DNA of 24,878 nt. Source: Halomonas halophila (GTDB lineage: Bacteria > Pseudomonadota > Gammaproteobacteria > Pseudomonadales > Halomonadaceae). Under the pieces are notes generated by a model. The model searched no databases, was not told the DNA's origin, and was given only the letters and a program-made list of their open reading frames with translations. Shown piece after piece: positions 8,691 through 16,974 of this stretch; position 1 is the first letter of the stretch, and each line of letters opens with the position of its first letter. The stretch covers positions 12,999 through 37,876 of the forward strand of contig DJIP01000380.1 in assembly GCA_002433675.1 (NCBI GenBank), written 5' to 3'. Both the position numbers and the translations under genes were made by a program.

Positions 8691-8850
8691 TTCAGTCTCT
8701 GACGGCCTTTCTCGATAGTGGTCCCCTGGGCGCACGGTTGCGCCTCTCGTTGTGGTCTGTCCCTTCTGCTCGAGCCTTCCCTTGGCCTCCTTGCTGATCT
8801 GGCCCTCGTCGCCGATTCGCTCTTTCATGACCAGGCCCTTGGTGAGCCGG

Positions 8851-8895
8851 CCCTTCCTTATCGATCCTCCCTTATCTGTCCCTTCCTTATCTGAC
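8851..8895. repeat. Degenerate 14-15 bp repeat, three copies
   Basis: The element CCTTCCTTATC with variants recurs three times, with CTTATC cores at 8857-8862, 8871-8876 and 8886-8891. It is probably related to, or formed by the same process as, the 15-bp array 160 bases to the left. No coding signal is apparent. Confidence 0.5.
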
Positions 8896-9470
8896 ACTTC
8901 ACGGTTTGGCCCTCTCGGCATCGTCATCGCTTTCGTCCTGGCGTTGGGGCGTTGGGGCGATGGCGTCGGGGGAAATAACGTCAGACGATAGCGTGGCGAC
9001 GGATATCGTTCTTTTCCATCAGATCGCCTTTCCCATGGGGGTGGGGTCCGGCCTCGCTGATACGGTTCCTGGTGGTGCTTGCTGGGTGTGGTGTTGGGTC
9101 GCAGGGCAGGTTCTGCTAGCCCAGGCAATTGGCCATTTGTGCACTGTTGCGACGTCTGGGTGCGACAGATCAAGGAAAGGTGCGACACCCCTGCGGCAAA
9201 TCGTCGCTTCTCAAGTCTGGTCGCTCTGTCGACAATACGCCCCGGTCGCATTCCATCTACTTCTTTTGTTCAGGTGACGACGTCTTGTCGTGGTACCGAG
9301 GCAGGGTAGGGGATGCGAAATTTTGCGGGTCTAGTCCGTGGTTCGGCACATTTCATGCAACTTTTGCCAAAGGTGCATGCAATGTTCCACCTCAGCGGCC
9401 CCTGCACATCGCGCGAGCCTGAGCTCGTAATCTCTGGTATTCCGCCTCCAAGCCCTGACGAGGTTGCTAC

Positions 9471-10448
9471 ATGAGAAGAAAGTCGTACCTGCGCGCGCTC
9501 AGCGTTGTGCTGATGCTGGCGCTGCCCCTGTTGCTGGCGGGCTGCGAATCGGCGCTGCTCGACCCCAAGGGGGAGATCGGCCGTGAGCAGCGTACCTTGA
9601 TCCTCACCGCCTTCGGTCTGATGCAGATCGTGGTGGTGCCGGTCATCGTGCTCACCCTGTGGTTTGCCTGGCGCTATCGCCGTGGCAACACCGATGCCAC
9701 CTATTCACCCGACTGGGCCCATTCGACCAAGATCGAGGCCATCGTCTGGTTCATTCCCTGCGTCATCATCGTCTTCCTGGCGCTGTTGACCTGGTACACC
9801 TCCCATAGCCTCGACCCGCACCGCAGTCTCGAGGCCAAGGAAGGACAGAACGAGCCCATGGAAATCCAGGCCGTATCGCTGGACTGGAAGTGGCTGTTCA
9901 TCTACCCGGAGCAGGGCATCGCCACGGTCAACGAACTGGCCTTCCCCGAGGACACTCCGGTGCGCTTCCGGGTGAGCTCCGGTTCGGTGATGAACTCTTT
10001 CTTCATTCCGCGCCTGGGTAGCCAGATCTACGCCATGGCCGGCATGGATAACGACGTTCACCTGATCGCCGAAGAGCAGGGCGTCTATCCGGGCCGCTCC
10101 ACCAACTACAGCGGTGCAGGCTTCTCCGAGATGACCTTCGACGCCCACGTGGGTTCCGTCGAGGACTTCGAAGAGTGGGTGGAGAAGGTGCGTTCCTCGT
10201 CCGATACGCTGACCTTCCCCGAGGAGTACTACGATCTCGCCACGCCAAGCGAGGACAACGAGGTCCAGTACTTCTCCGAGATCACCCCGGCGCTCTATGA
10301 GCGCATCATCAAGAGCTTCCTGGCCGGCGGCAAGCATGCCGAGTTCGTCGAGACCTACGGCGGCGTGGTCAACGGGCACGGCGCAGGCGGCCATGGCGAC
10401 GAGAGCGAGTCTCACGGCGAGTCCATGAGCGCAGAGGCAGCGGAGTAA
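9471..10448 (+). CDS. cyoA: Cytochrome bo3 ubiquinol oxidase subunit II
   Basis: Membrane-anchored lipoprotein subunit of the quinol oxidase. 325 aa. The signal peptide ends in a lipobox, LLLAGC, with the lipidated cysteine at residue 25. Two transmembrane helices follow (about 42-65 and 86-107), then a periplasmic cupredoxin-like domain. The CuA ligands of cytochrome c oxidases are absent, as expected: the region around VMNSFFIPRLGSQIYAMAGM lacks the cysteine pair. The C-terminal tail is rich in G, H, E and S, which looks lineage-specific. ATG 9471 follows GAGG with 7 bases of spacing. First gene of cyoABCDE; the stop lies 3 bases before cyoB. Confidence 0.95.
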   Translation: MRRKSYLRALSVVLMLALPLLLAGCESALLDPKGEIGREQRTLILTAFGLMQIVVVPVIVLTLWFAWRYRRGNTDATYSPDWAHSTKIEAIVWFIPCVIIVFLALLTWYTSHSLDPHRSLEAKEGQNEPMEIQAVSLDWKWLFIYPEQGIATVNELAFPEDTPVRFRVSSGSVMNSFFIPRLGSQIYAMAGMDNDVHLIAEEQGVYPGRSTNYSGAGFSEMTFDAHVGSVEDFEEWVEKVRSSSDTLTFPEEYYDLATPSEDNEVQYFSEITPALYERIIKSFLAGGKHAEFVETYGGVVNGHGAGGHGDESESHGESMSAEAAE

Positions 10449-10451
10449 ATC

Positions 10452-12434
10452 ATGTTTGGAAAACTGACGTTAGACTCGATTCCGATCCAGGAGCCCATCA
10501 TCATGGTGGTGGCGATCGGTATCGCCCTGGGCGGGATCGCCGTGGTCGGCGGCCTGACCTACTTCAAGAAGTGGGGCTATCTGTGGCGCGAGTGGATCAC
10601 CTCCGTCGACCACAAGAAGCTCGGTATCATGTACTTCCTGGTCGCGCTGGTGATGCTGATCCGTGGCTTCGCCGACGCCATCATGATGCGTACCCAGCAG
10701 GCCATGGCCTCGGCCGGAGCCGAGGGCTATCTACCGCCTGACCACTATGATCAGATCTTCACCGCCCACGGTGTGATCATGATCTTCTTTGTCGCCATGC
10801 CCATGGTCATCGGTCTGATGAACCTGGTGGTGCCGCTGCAGATCGGCGCGCGCGACGTGGCTTTCCCCTTCCTTAACAACTTGAGCTTCTGGCTGTTCGT
10901 TGCCGGTGTCATCCTGGTCAACGTCTCGCTGGTGGTCGGTGAGTTCGCCGCGACCGGCTGGCTGGCCTACGCGCCACTATCGGGGATAGAGTACAGTCCC
11001 GGCGTCGGGGTGGATTACTGGATATGGGCGTTGCAGATATCTGGCATCGGTACGACCCTGACCGGTATCAACTTCTTCGTCACCATCCTGAAGATGCGCA
11101 CCAAGGGCATGACCCTGTTCCGTATGCCCATCTTCACCTGGACGTCGCTGTGCGCCAACGTGCTGATCATCGCGTCCTTCCCGATTCTGACCGCGACCAT
11201 CGCGATGCTGACGCTGGATCGTTACCTGGGGACTCACTTCTTCACCAACGATTTTGGCGGCAACATGATGATGTACGTCAACCTCATCTGGGCCTGGGGC
11301 CATCCTGAGGTGTACATCCTTATCCTGCCGGCATTCGGGGTGTTCTCCGAGGTCATCGCGACCTTCGCTCGCAAGCGGCTGTTCGGCTACGGCACCATGG
11401 TGTGGGCGACCATCGCCATCACCTTCCTGTCGTTCATCGTCTGGCTGCACCACTTCTTCACCATGGGGGCCGGGGCCAACGTCAATGCCTTCTTCGGCAT
11501 CATGACGATGATCATCGCCATCCCCACCGGGGTGAAGGTATTCAACTGGCTGTTCACCATGTACCGCGGTCGTCTGGAGTTCACCTCTCCGGTGCTGTGG
11601 ACCATCGGCTTCATCATCACCTTTACCCTGGGTGGCATGACCGGTGTGATGCTGGCGGTACCGGCGGCCAACTTCGTGCTGCACAACAGCCTGTTCGTCA
11701 TCGCCCACTTCCACAACGTCATCATCGGCGGCGTGGTGTTCGGCATGCTGGCGGGTCTGACCTACTGGTTCCCGAAGGCCTTCGGCTTCACCCTCGACGA
11801 GAAGTGGGGCAAGCGCTCCTTCTGGTTCTGGCTGACCGGCTTCTACGTGGCCTTCATGCCGCTGTACGTGCTCAGCTTCTTCGGTGCCGTGCGTCGCATG
11901 CAGTCCTATGACAACGGCGCCTGGCAGCCGTGGATGATCATCGCCTGGATCGGCGCCGTGCTGATTCTGTGTGGTATCGCCTGCACCGTGATCCAGTTCT
12001 ACGTTAGTATCCGTGATCGCAAGAAGAACCAGGACGTCACCGGCGATCCCTGGGATGCGCGTACCCTGGAGTGGGCGACCTCGTCTCCCGCACCGTTCTA
12101 CAACTTCGCGCATCTGCCCGAGATCAAGGACATCGACGACTTCTGGAACCAGAAGCAGGCCAACGGCGGCAAGGCCGGCGTGTCCAAGGGACCGTACAAG
12201 GACATTCACATGCCCAAGTACACCTGGGAAGGTCCGGTGATCGGTCTGATCTCCGCGGTCTTCGGCTTCGCCCTGGTGTGGCATATCTGGTGGCTTGCCA
12301 TCGTGACCGCACTGGGCATGTTTGCCACCTTCATCGCGCGTATCTTCAACGATGACGTCGACTACTACGTGCCGGCCGCGGAAGTCGAGCGTATCGAGCG
12401 CGAACACCAGAACCGTGTGGAGATGCAGGCATAA
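10452..12434 (+). CDS. cyoB: Cytochrome bo3 ubiquinol oxidase subunit I
   Basis: Catalytic subunit: oxidises ubiquinol, reduces O2 to water and pumps protons. 660 aa (E. coli 663) and collinear with it. Residues visible at E. coli numbering: R71 and D75 (quinol site), H106 (low-spin heme b), H284, E286 and Y288 in [10 protein letters not shown] (CuB and the His-Tyr cross-link), H333-H334 (CuB), K362 of the K channel, and H419 and H421 (heme o3 and heme b). E286 marks the A-type proton-pumping class. It has about 15 hydrophobic segments, and the C-terminal extension is typical of CyoB. No key residue is missing. Confidence 0.97.
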   Translation: MFGKLTLDSIPIQEPIIMVVAIGIALGGIAVVGGLTYFKKWGYLWREWITSVDHKKLGIMYFLVALVMLIRGFADAIMMRTQQAMASAGAEGYLPPDHYDQIFTAHGVIMIFFVAMPMVIGLMNLVVPLQIGARDVAFPFLNNLSFWLFVAGVILVNVSLVVGEFAATGWLAYAPLSGIEYSPGVGVDYWIWALQISGIGTTLTGINFFVTILKMRTKGMTLFRMPIFTWTSLCANVLIIASFPILTATIAMLTLDRYLGTHFFTNDFGGNMMMYVNLIWAWGHPEVYILILPAFGVFSEVIATFARKRLFGYGTMVWATIAITFLSFIVWLHHFFTMGAGANVNAFFGIMTMIIAIPTGVKVFNWLFTMYRGRLEFTSPVLWTIGFIITFTLGGMTGVMLAVPAANFVLHNSLFVIAHFHNVIIGGVVFGMLAGLTYWFPKAFGFTLDEKWGKRSFWFWLTGFYVAFMPLYVLSFFGAVRRMQSYDNGAWQPWMIIAWIGAVLILCGIACTVIQFYVSIRDRKKNQDVTGDPWDARTLEWATSSPAPFYNFAHLPEIKDIDDFWNQKQANGGKAGVSKGPYKDIHMPKYTWEGPVIGLISAVFGFALVWHIWWLAIVTALGMFATFIARIFNDDVDYYVPAAEVERIEREHQNRVEMQA

Positions 12435-12436
12435 CC

Positions 12437-13066
12437 ATGGCAACCGACACCCTCAACCAGCAAGGTCATGCCCACGGGCATGACCATGATCACGACCACG
12501 ACCATCATGATGCCGCGGGCACCAAGGTCTTCGGTTTCTGGGTCTATCTGATGAGCGACCTGGTGATCTTCGGGTCACTGTTCGCCACCTACGCCGTGCT
12601 CCTTCGGGGCACGGCCGATGGTCCGACCCCGGGCGAGATCTTCCAGCTCCCGTTCATCCTGGTCGAGACCTTCCTGCTGCTGTTCTCGAGTTTCACCTAC
12701 GGCATGGCGGTGCTCGCCATGAACGCCAATCAGGCATCCAAGGTGATGAAGTGGCTCGGGATCACCTTCCTGCTGGGCGCGGCCTTCGTGGCGCTGGAAC
12801 TCTATGAGTTCCGTCACCTGATCCATGAGGGCTTTGGTCCGGATCGTTCAGGCTTCCTGTCGGCCTTCTTCCTGCTGGTCGGTACCCACGGTCTGCACGT
12901 GACCGCCGGTCTGATCTGGATCCTGGTGATGATGATCCAGGTGAAGCAGCGTGGTCTCGACGATATGGTGCGTCCGCGCATCATGTGTCTGAGCCTGTTC
13001 TGGCACTTCCTGGACATCGTCTGGATCTGCGTCTTCTCCTTCGTCTACCTGATGGGAGCCCTGTGA
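12437..13066 (+). CDS. cyoC: Cytochrome bo3 ubiquinol oxidase subunit III
   Basis: Five-helix subunit III of the oxidase; it stabilises subunit I and binds lipid. 209 aa. The core is closely E. coli-like: [52 protein letters not shown] and [18 protein letters not shown]. The N-terminus carries a histidine/aspartate run, [15 protein letters not shown], at about 11-25. E. coli CyoC also has a His-rich start, but this one is longer and alternates H and D. The start lies 2 bases after the cyoB stop and the stop is 1 base before cyoD. Confidence 0.96.
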   Translation: MATDTLNQQGHAHGHDHDHDHDHHDAAGTKVFGFWVYLMSDLVIFGSLFATYAVLLRGTADGPTPGEIFQLPFILVETFLLLFSSFTYGMAVLAMNANQASKVMKWLGITFLLGAAFVALELYEFRHLIHEGFGPDRSGFLSAFFLLVGTHGLHVTAGLIWILVMMIQVKQRGLDDMVRPRIMCLSLFWHFLDIVWICVFSFVYLMGAL

Positions 13067-13067
13067 T

Positions 13068-13394
13068 ATGAGCGGACACGCCAACGACCATCACAGCCAT
13101 GGCAGCGTCAAGTCCTATGTGATCGGCCTGATCCTGTCCATCGTGCTGACCGTCATTCCCTTCGGGGCGGTGATGACCGGCGCCTTCGACACCTTCGCGA
13201 CGTTGATCGTGATCGTCGGTACCGCGGTGGCTCAGGTGCTGGTGCAGCTCGTGCTGTTCATGCACATGAACACCAAGGCCGATGAAGGCTGGAACTTCAT
13301 GTCCTTCGTCTTCACCGTGGCGATCCTGGTTCTGGTCATCGGAGGTTCCCTATGGATCATGTACCACCTGCATCGCAACATGATGATCGGCTGA
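13068..13394 (+). CDS. cyoD: Cytochrome bo3 ubiquinol oxidase subunit IV
   Basis: Small three-helix accessory subunit needed for oxidase assembly. 108 aa, about the family length. Helices cover approximately 17-38, 45-68 and 78-99. [19 protein letters not shown] in the middle and [14 protein letters not shown] at the end are family features. It also begins with a short histidine-containing segment ([11 protein letters not shown]). The last 14 codons contain a GGAGG (13341-13345) that could serve as a ribosome-binding site for an extended cyoE; see findings. Confidence 0.95.
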   Translation: MSGHANDHHSHGSVKSYVIGLILSIVLTVIPFGAVMTGAFDTFATLIVIVGTAVAQVLVQLVLFMHMNTKADEGWNFMSFVFTVAILVLVIGGSLWIMYHLHRNMMIG

Positions 13395-13405
13395 CGCCGA
13401 CTCGC

Positions 13406-14308
13406 ATGATGTTCAGGGACACTCTCAGGGACTACCTCACCATCACCAAGCCGGGCATCATCGGCGGCAACGTGATCTCTGTTCTGGGCGGCTACTTCCT
13501 GGCCGCCCAGGGCCAGTTCGATGCCATGGTGTTCCTGTCGGCGCTGTTGGGTCTGGCCCTGGTAATCGCCTCGGGCTGCGCCTACAACAATGTCATCGAC
13601 AAGGACATCGATGCCCTGATGGAGCGCACCCGCAACCGCCCGCTGGTGCAGGGGCGGGTCAGCGAAGCGGCGACACTTCGGTTTGCCACCCTGCTGGGCA
13701 TCGCCGGCTTCGGTCTGCTGGCGCTGGGGACCAATGCGTTGACGGTGGGTCTGGCGGCCTTCGGCTTCGTCATCTATGTGGGGGCCTACAGCCTCTACAT
13801 GAAGCGCAATTCCGAGTTCGGCACTCTGGTTGGCAGCCTCTCCGGGGCAGTGCCGCCGGTGGTGGGCTATTGCGCGGTGACCGGCAGCTTCGATACCGGC
13901 GCCTTGACCCTGCTGGTGATCTTCAGCCTGTGGCAGATGCCGCACTCCTACGCGATCGCGATCTTTCGCATGGAAGATTACCGCGCCGCCAACATTCCGG
14001 TGCTGCCGGTGGTTCGCGGTATCGGTACGGCCAAGCACCATATCCTGGGCTATATCCTGGCCTTTATCGGTGCGACGCTGTCGCTGAGTCTGGCCGGCTA
14101 CGCTGGACCCGGTTACTTCATCGTTGCCCTGGTGCTGGGCGTCTACTGGCTGTATATCGCGGCCAAGGGCTACCGTACCGACGACAACGTGCGTTGGGCG
14201 CGACAGGTATTCGGCATCTCGATCCTCACCATCACGGCGCTGAGCCTGATGATGTCACTGGACGCGACGCTGATGCCAAGCACGCCGATGTGGACCTCCA
14301 TGTCCTGA
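13406..14308 (+). CDS. cyoE: Protoheme IX farnesyltransferase (heme O synthase)
   Basis: UbiA-superfamily membrane prenyltransferase that converts heme B to heme O for the oxidase. It shows the first prenyl-diphosphate-binding motif [18 protein letters not shown] (about 61-78), the loop [27 protein letters not shown] and the second motif around [18 protein letters not shown]. The ATG at 13406 gives 300 aa starting MMF, as in E. coli CyoE (296 aa). An in-frame ATG at 13352 would add 18 residues overlapping cyoD and has the better ribosome-binding site, so the start is not certain. Last gene of the operon, followed by a strong terminator. Confidence 0.93.
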   Translation: MMFRDTLRDYLTITKPGIIGGNVISVLGGYFLAAQGQFDAMVFLSALLGLALVIASGCAYNNVIDKDIDALMERTRNRPLVQGRVSEAATLRFATLLGIAGFGLLALGTNALTVGLAAFGFVIYVGAYSLYMKRNSEFGTLVGSLSGAVPPVVGYCAVTGSFDTGALTLLVIFSLWQMPHSYAIAIFRMEDYRAANIPVLPVVRGIGTAKHHILGYILAFIGATLSLSLAGYAGPGYFIVALVLGVYWLYIAAKGYRTDDNVRWARQVFGISILTITALSLMMSLDATLMPSTPMWTSMS

Positions 14309-14330
14309 TCGGGTGGCGCTGAAACCGAAA

Positions 14331-14361
14331 CCCCGCATCTTCACCGATGCGGGGTTTTTTT
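14331..14361 (+). terminator. Rho-independent terminator of cyoABCDE
   Basis: CCCCGCATC (14331-14339) pairs perfectly with GATGCGGGG (14346-14354) around a 6-base loop, and seven Ts follow directly. An AAA run upstream of the stem could extend pairing with the T tract. It sits 23 bases after the cyoE stop. Confidence 0.95.
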
Positions 14362-14405
14362 GTGTTTATCAGTCGTATGGGTGAAGCGTGACTAGAGGTC
14401 AAGTG

Positions 14406-14432
14406 TTGTACAGGACTTGTATAGTATGTACG
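14406..14432. promoter_or_regulatory. Three TGTAYA-type half-sites upstream of the Yip1 gene
   Basis: TGTACA (14407-14412), TGTATA (14418-14423) and TGTACG (14427-14432) repeat in the same orientation with starts 11 and 9 bases apart. TATAGT (14420-14425) inside the array could be a -10. Repeated TGTAYA half-sites resemble what I recall of operators of light/B12-responsive MerR regulators (LitR/CarH), but the spacing does not match a motif I can quote with certainty. Confidence 0.35.
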
Positions 14433-14438
14433 GTAACG

Positions 14439-14470
14439 TTGGTAGCGAAGCGAAAAATCGCTTCTATACT
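14439..14470 (+). promoter_or_regulatory. Candidate long-spacer promoter with internal dyad
   Basis: TTGGTA (14439-14444) and TATACT (14465-14470) are separated by 20 bases. The spacer contains a perfect 7-bp inverted repeat, GAAGCGA-AAAA-TCGCTTC (14447-14464). A 19-20 base spacer carrying a dyad is the architecture of promoters controlled by MerR-family activators. The -35 match is weak, so the promoter is only a candidate; the inverted repeat itself is plainly seen. Confidence 0.4.
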
Positions 14471-14549
14471 GCAAGTTAAGGACAACGGAGTCGCGGGCGC
14501 CGAGTGCCGGTCTCGGGACTTACTTCAGCGGTAGCAGGAGGGAGTCAGT

Positions 14550-15155
14550 ATGCTGACACACGTCTGGGGATTGATGGCCCACCCGAATCGCGAATGGAAG
14601 CAGATCAAGCAGGAAAGGGAGACGATAACGCACCTGTACGCGCATCACGTGTTGTTGCTGGCCGCCATACCGGTGATCTGCTCGTACATCGGTACCACCC
14701 AGGTCGGCTGGAGTCTCGGCGGCGGCACGACCATCAAGCTCAGTTATCTAGACGCCCTGGGGGCGGGGATCGCCTTCTATCTGGTGATCCTGGCGGCGGT
14801 CTACATCGTCGGCAAGACCATCCGTTACTCGGCCAAACGCTTTCCCAAGACACCCAGCCAGAGCCAGTGCATCATCTTTGCCGGCTATGTGGCGACCCCG
14901 ATGTTCCTGAGCGGCATCGTGGCGATCTACCCGATCATCTGGCTGTGCCTGCTGGCCGGCGTTATCGGCCTCTGTTACACCGCCTACCTGCTGTATCTGG
15001 GCATTCCCTCCTTTCTCGATATCAGCGAAAAGGAAGGCTTCGTCGTCTCCAGCACCACCCTTGCGGTGGGGGTACTGGTGCTCGAAGGACTGCTCGGCAT
15101 GACCGTCCTGCTGTGGGGCTACGGAGAGCGCATCATTCTGTCGCTGCTGGGGTGA
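14550..15155 (+). CDS. Yip1-domain inner-membrane protein
   Basis: 201-aa integral membrane protein of unknown function. It begins MLTHVWGLMAHPNREWKQIK, the usual opening of bacterial Yip1-domain proteins (an amphipathic start with a P..EW/W..I motif). Five hydrophobic segments follow, roughly 32-50, 68-92, 109-128, 131-150 and 165-197. Aromatic and glycine residues are frequent in the helices and there are no obvious catalytic residues. ATG 14550 follows AGGAGGGA, a strong ribosome-binding site. It is a single-gene transcript: terminator upstream, convergent gene downstream. The upstream region has two candidate regulator sites. The family name is a fold-level assignment; no role is inferred. 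Confidence 0.75.
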   Translation: MLTHVWGLMAHPNREWKQIKQERETITHLYAHHVLLLAAIPVICSYIGTTQVGWSLGGGTTIKLSYLDALGAGIAFYLVILAAVYIVGKTIRYSAKRFPKTPSQSQCIIFAGYVATPMFLSGIVAIYPIIWLCLLAGVIGLCYTAYLLYLGIPSFLDISEKEGFVVSSTTLAVGVLVLEGLLGMTVLLWGYGERIILSLLG

Positions 15156-15225
15156 TTAGAGGGTGACTGGAGGGTGGCAAGAGGTCGACTAAAGATCGAT
15201 CAAAGGTCGGCTAAAGAGTGACAAG
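15149..15225. repeat. 11-bp tandem repeat, about seven copies
   Basis: Successive 11-base units start at 15149, 15160, 15171, 15182, 15193, 15204 and 15215. Typical units are AGGGTGACTGG, AGGTCGACTAA, AGATCGATCAA and AGGTCGGCTAA. The first unit (GGGGTGATTAG) contains the stop codon of the Yip1-domain gene, so the array begins inside the gene's end and runs into the intergenic DNA. The period is about one helical turn. No frame across it encodes a recognisable product. Confidence 0.8.
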
Positions 15226-15307
15226 TTGACGGGGATGACCCGAGAGCAATGAAACTCGAGGCGTGCAAGACCTGGCCGTTCAGTCCGACAACACGGGTAA
15301 GACAAGA

Positions 15308-15336
15308 GGGGCGACGCTGATGCGTCGCCCCTTTTT
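15308..15336 (+). terminator. Rho-independent terminator
   Basis: GGGGCGACGC (15308-15317) and GCGTCGCCCC (15322-15331) form a perfect 10-bp stem with a TGAT loop, followed by five Ts on the plus strand. It would end the Yip1-gene transcript. On the minus strand no T run follows, so it is weaker as a terminator for the convergent aminotransferase gene, although it lies just past that gene's stop. Confidence 0.9.
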
Positions 15337-15383
15337 CTATCTGGGCTTTTCTGTGCGGCCCGATCTGGTGGGTGCCAGTCCGT

Positions 15384-16511
15384 CTATCCCTTGATACTGT
15401 CCAGCGCCTTGCGCAGGTGGTCGATGCTGCGCTCGGGCTGATGCAGCTTGTCCAGGCCGAACAGGCCAATGCGGAAGGTCTGGAAATCGTCGCCTTCATC
15501 GCACATCAGCGGGACCCCGGCGGCGACCTGGACGCCGGCTGCGGCGAACTTGCCGACCAGCCCCGGGTCGTTGTGGTAGCAGACCACCACACCGGGCGCC
15601 TCGTAACCCTCGGCGGCGACGCTCTTGAAGCCGTACTCGGCCAGCAGGCTGCGCACTCCCTGACCCAGGGCCCACTGTTCCTGTTTCACCTTGTCGAAGC
15701 CGTAGGCGTCGGTCTCGCGCATGATCTCGCGTAGTTCGCGCAGGCTGTCGGTGGGCATGGTCGCGTGGTAAGCGTGGCCGCCATTCTCGTAGGCCTCCAT
15801 GATCTCGAGCCACTTCTTGAGATCGGCGGCGAAGCTGGTGCTGGTGGTTTCCTTGATGATCTCTCGCGCCTGGGCCGAGAGCATCACCATGGCGCAGCAG
15901 GGTGAGCCGCTCCAGCCCTTCTGGGGGGCGCTGATCAGCAGGTCGACGCCAGTATCCTGCATGTCCACCCAGACGGTGCCCGAGGCGATGCAGTCCAGCA
16001 CCATCAGGCCGCCGTGGGCGTGCACCGCATCGGACACGCGACGGATGTAGTCGTCCGGCAGGATCATGCCGGACGAGGTCTCCACGTGGGGGGCGAAGAC
16101 GATGTCCGGCTGCAGTCGCTCGATGGCCTGCTCGACCTCCTCGATGGGGGGCGGGGCGAACGCCGAGGTCGGATCGCTGTCCTGCTGACGTCGGGCCTTC
16201 TCCACGCACAGTTCCGCCGGGATCTTGCCCATCTCGAGGATCTGGTGCCAGCGGTAGCTGAACCAGCCATTGCGGATGACCAGGGCGCTGCGGTTCTGGG
16301 CGAACTGGCGGGCTACCGCCTCCATGCCGAAGGTGCCGCTCCCGGGCACGATGACCGCGCTGTGGGCGTTGTACACCTGCTTCAAGGTGGTGGAGATGTC
16401 GCGCATTACGCCTTGAAAGCTCTGCGACATATGGTTCAGGGCGCGGTCGGTATAGACCACGGAGTATTCCAGCAGGCCATCGGGATCGACGTCCGGGAGC
16501 AAGCCAGGCAT
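15384..16511 (-). CDS. Class V PLP aminotransferase (alanine/serine-glyoxylate type)
   Basis: Fold type I, class V aminotransferase, cytosolic. Numbered from the ATG at 16511 (375 aa): cofactor phosphate loop VPGSGTFGMEAVAR at about 55-68, pyridine-ring aspartate in MVLDCIASGT (D173), and Schiff-base lysine in ISAPQKGWSG (K198). These match the alanine-glyoxylate/serine-glyoxylate family; the exact amino donor and acceptor cannot be read from sequence. The start at 16511 is chosen because AAGGA lies 8 bases upstream; an ATG three codons earlier has the same element directly against it. Monocistronic, divergent from the orphan gene, convergent with the Yip1-domain gene. AEP-transaminase (PhnW) or cysteine desulfurase are less likely from the motif context. 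Confidence 0.82.
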   Translation of the reverse strand: MPGLLPDVDPDGLLEYSVVYTDRALNHMSQSFQGVMRDISTTLKQVYNAHSAVIVPGSGTFGMEAVARQFAQNRSALVIRNGWFSYRWHQILEMGKIPAELCVEKARRQQDSDPTSAFAPPPIEEVEQAIERLQPDIVFAPHVETSSGMILPDDYIRRVSDAVHAHGGLMVLDCIASGTVWVDMQDTGVDLLISAPQKGWSGSPCCAMVMLSAQAREIIKETTSTSFAADLKKWLEIMEAYENGGHAYHATMPTDSLRELREIMRETDAYGFDKVKQEQWALGQGVRSLLAEYGFKSVAAEGYEAPGVVVCYHNDPGLVGKFAAAGVQVAAGVPLMCDEGDDFQTFRIGLFGLDKLHQPERSIDHLRKALDSIKG

Positions 16512-16974
16512 GAGGCGCATCCTTACAGTGGGCGTTGAACAAGCCGAAGACGCGGACTGCGTCAGCGACGACGGCGCCGAGCGGCTAGGGCTCGGCGCTC
16601 ATTATTCTCTACAGCATAAGGTCAAAGGGCGGTGGCGGCCAGAGGACGGCGGCTCGCGCGTGGCGCGGTCATTTTCCTTGTGTGACTGTCGTTACATCCG
16701 AGTCCGTCGTGATATGTGTTTTTGTACTGATTCGAGTAAAAAACGGCCTAACCCACCAATAGGGATTTTCATGAGACTTATCAGCCATTTCGCGTAGAGG
16801 TCATCTCAGTAGCTGAAGCAGCTTGGCATGACCGATGGCTGGCAAAGCAAACTTTGACCATGCTGAGAAGACCGCTGCCAATAAGGCGTCGCAGCGTGTT
16901 TCGTCTAACGCCGTCGGTGACGCCGGGCGGTCCGGCCGGCGGAGCACGATCTTCCCAGGTGGAGGACGTCGATC
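16512..16974. other. Divergent non-coding region between aminotransferase and orphan gene
   Basis: 463 bases. The middle third (about 16670-16800) is markedly AT-richer than the flanks and should hold the divergent promoters. On the minus strand TTGACC (16625 to 16620) is a good -35, but the best following TA-rich hexamer is only about 15 bases away. A 27-codon frame ending at 16797 has no ribosome-binding site and is not called. No repeat or RNA gene is evident. Confidence 0.55.

Larger units (their letters stand above)
8589..9470. other. Long non-coding stretch between deoR and cyoA
   Basis: 882 bases with no gene I can support. The first 300 are pyrimidine-rich on the plus strand and carry tandem repeats (listed separately). 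A minus-strand frame stays open over much of 8547-9251, but its product is a low-complexity run of K, R, T and G created by the repeats. The last 150 bases should contain the cyo promoter. They hold a direct repeat CATGCAA (9354-9360 and 9376-9382, exactly 22 bp apart), the second copy within the palindrome TGCATGCA. A 53-codon frame (9313-9474) ends on the cyoA start; see findings. Confidence 0.6.

Noticed and set aside
8547..9251. 234-codon minus-strand frame covering the repeat region
   Set aside because: Its apparent repeats of K, T, R and H come from the 15-bp array; no ribosome-binding site, family resemblance or normal composition.
10977..12443. 488-codon minus-strand frame opposite cyoB
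   Set aside because: Antisense shadow of a highly conserved membrane protein gene; the product is hydrophilic low-complexity sequence.
16510..16797. 95-codon plus-strand frame between the aminotransferase and orphan genes
   Set aside because: No ribosome-binding site, overlaps the aminotransferase start region and the probable promoters, and shows no recognisable sequence.
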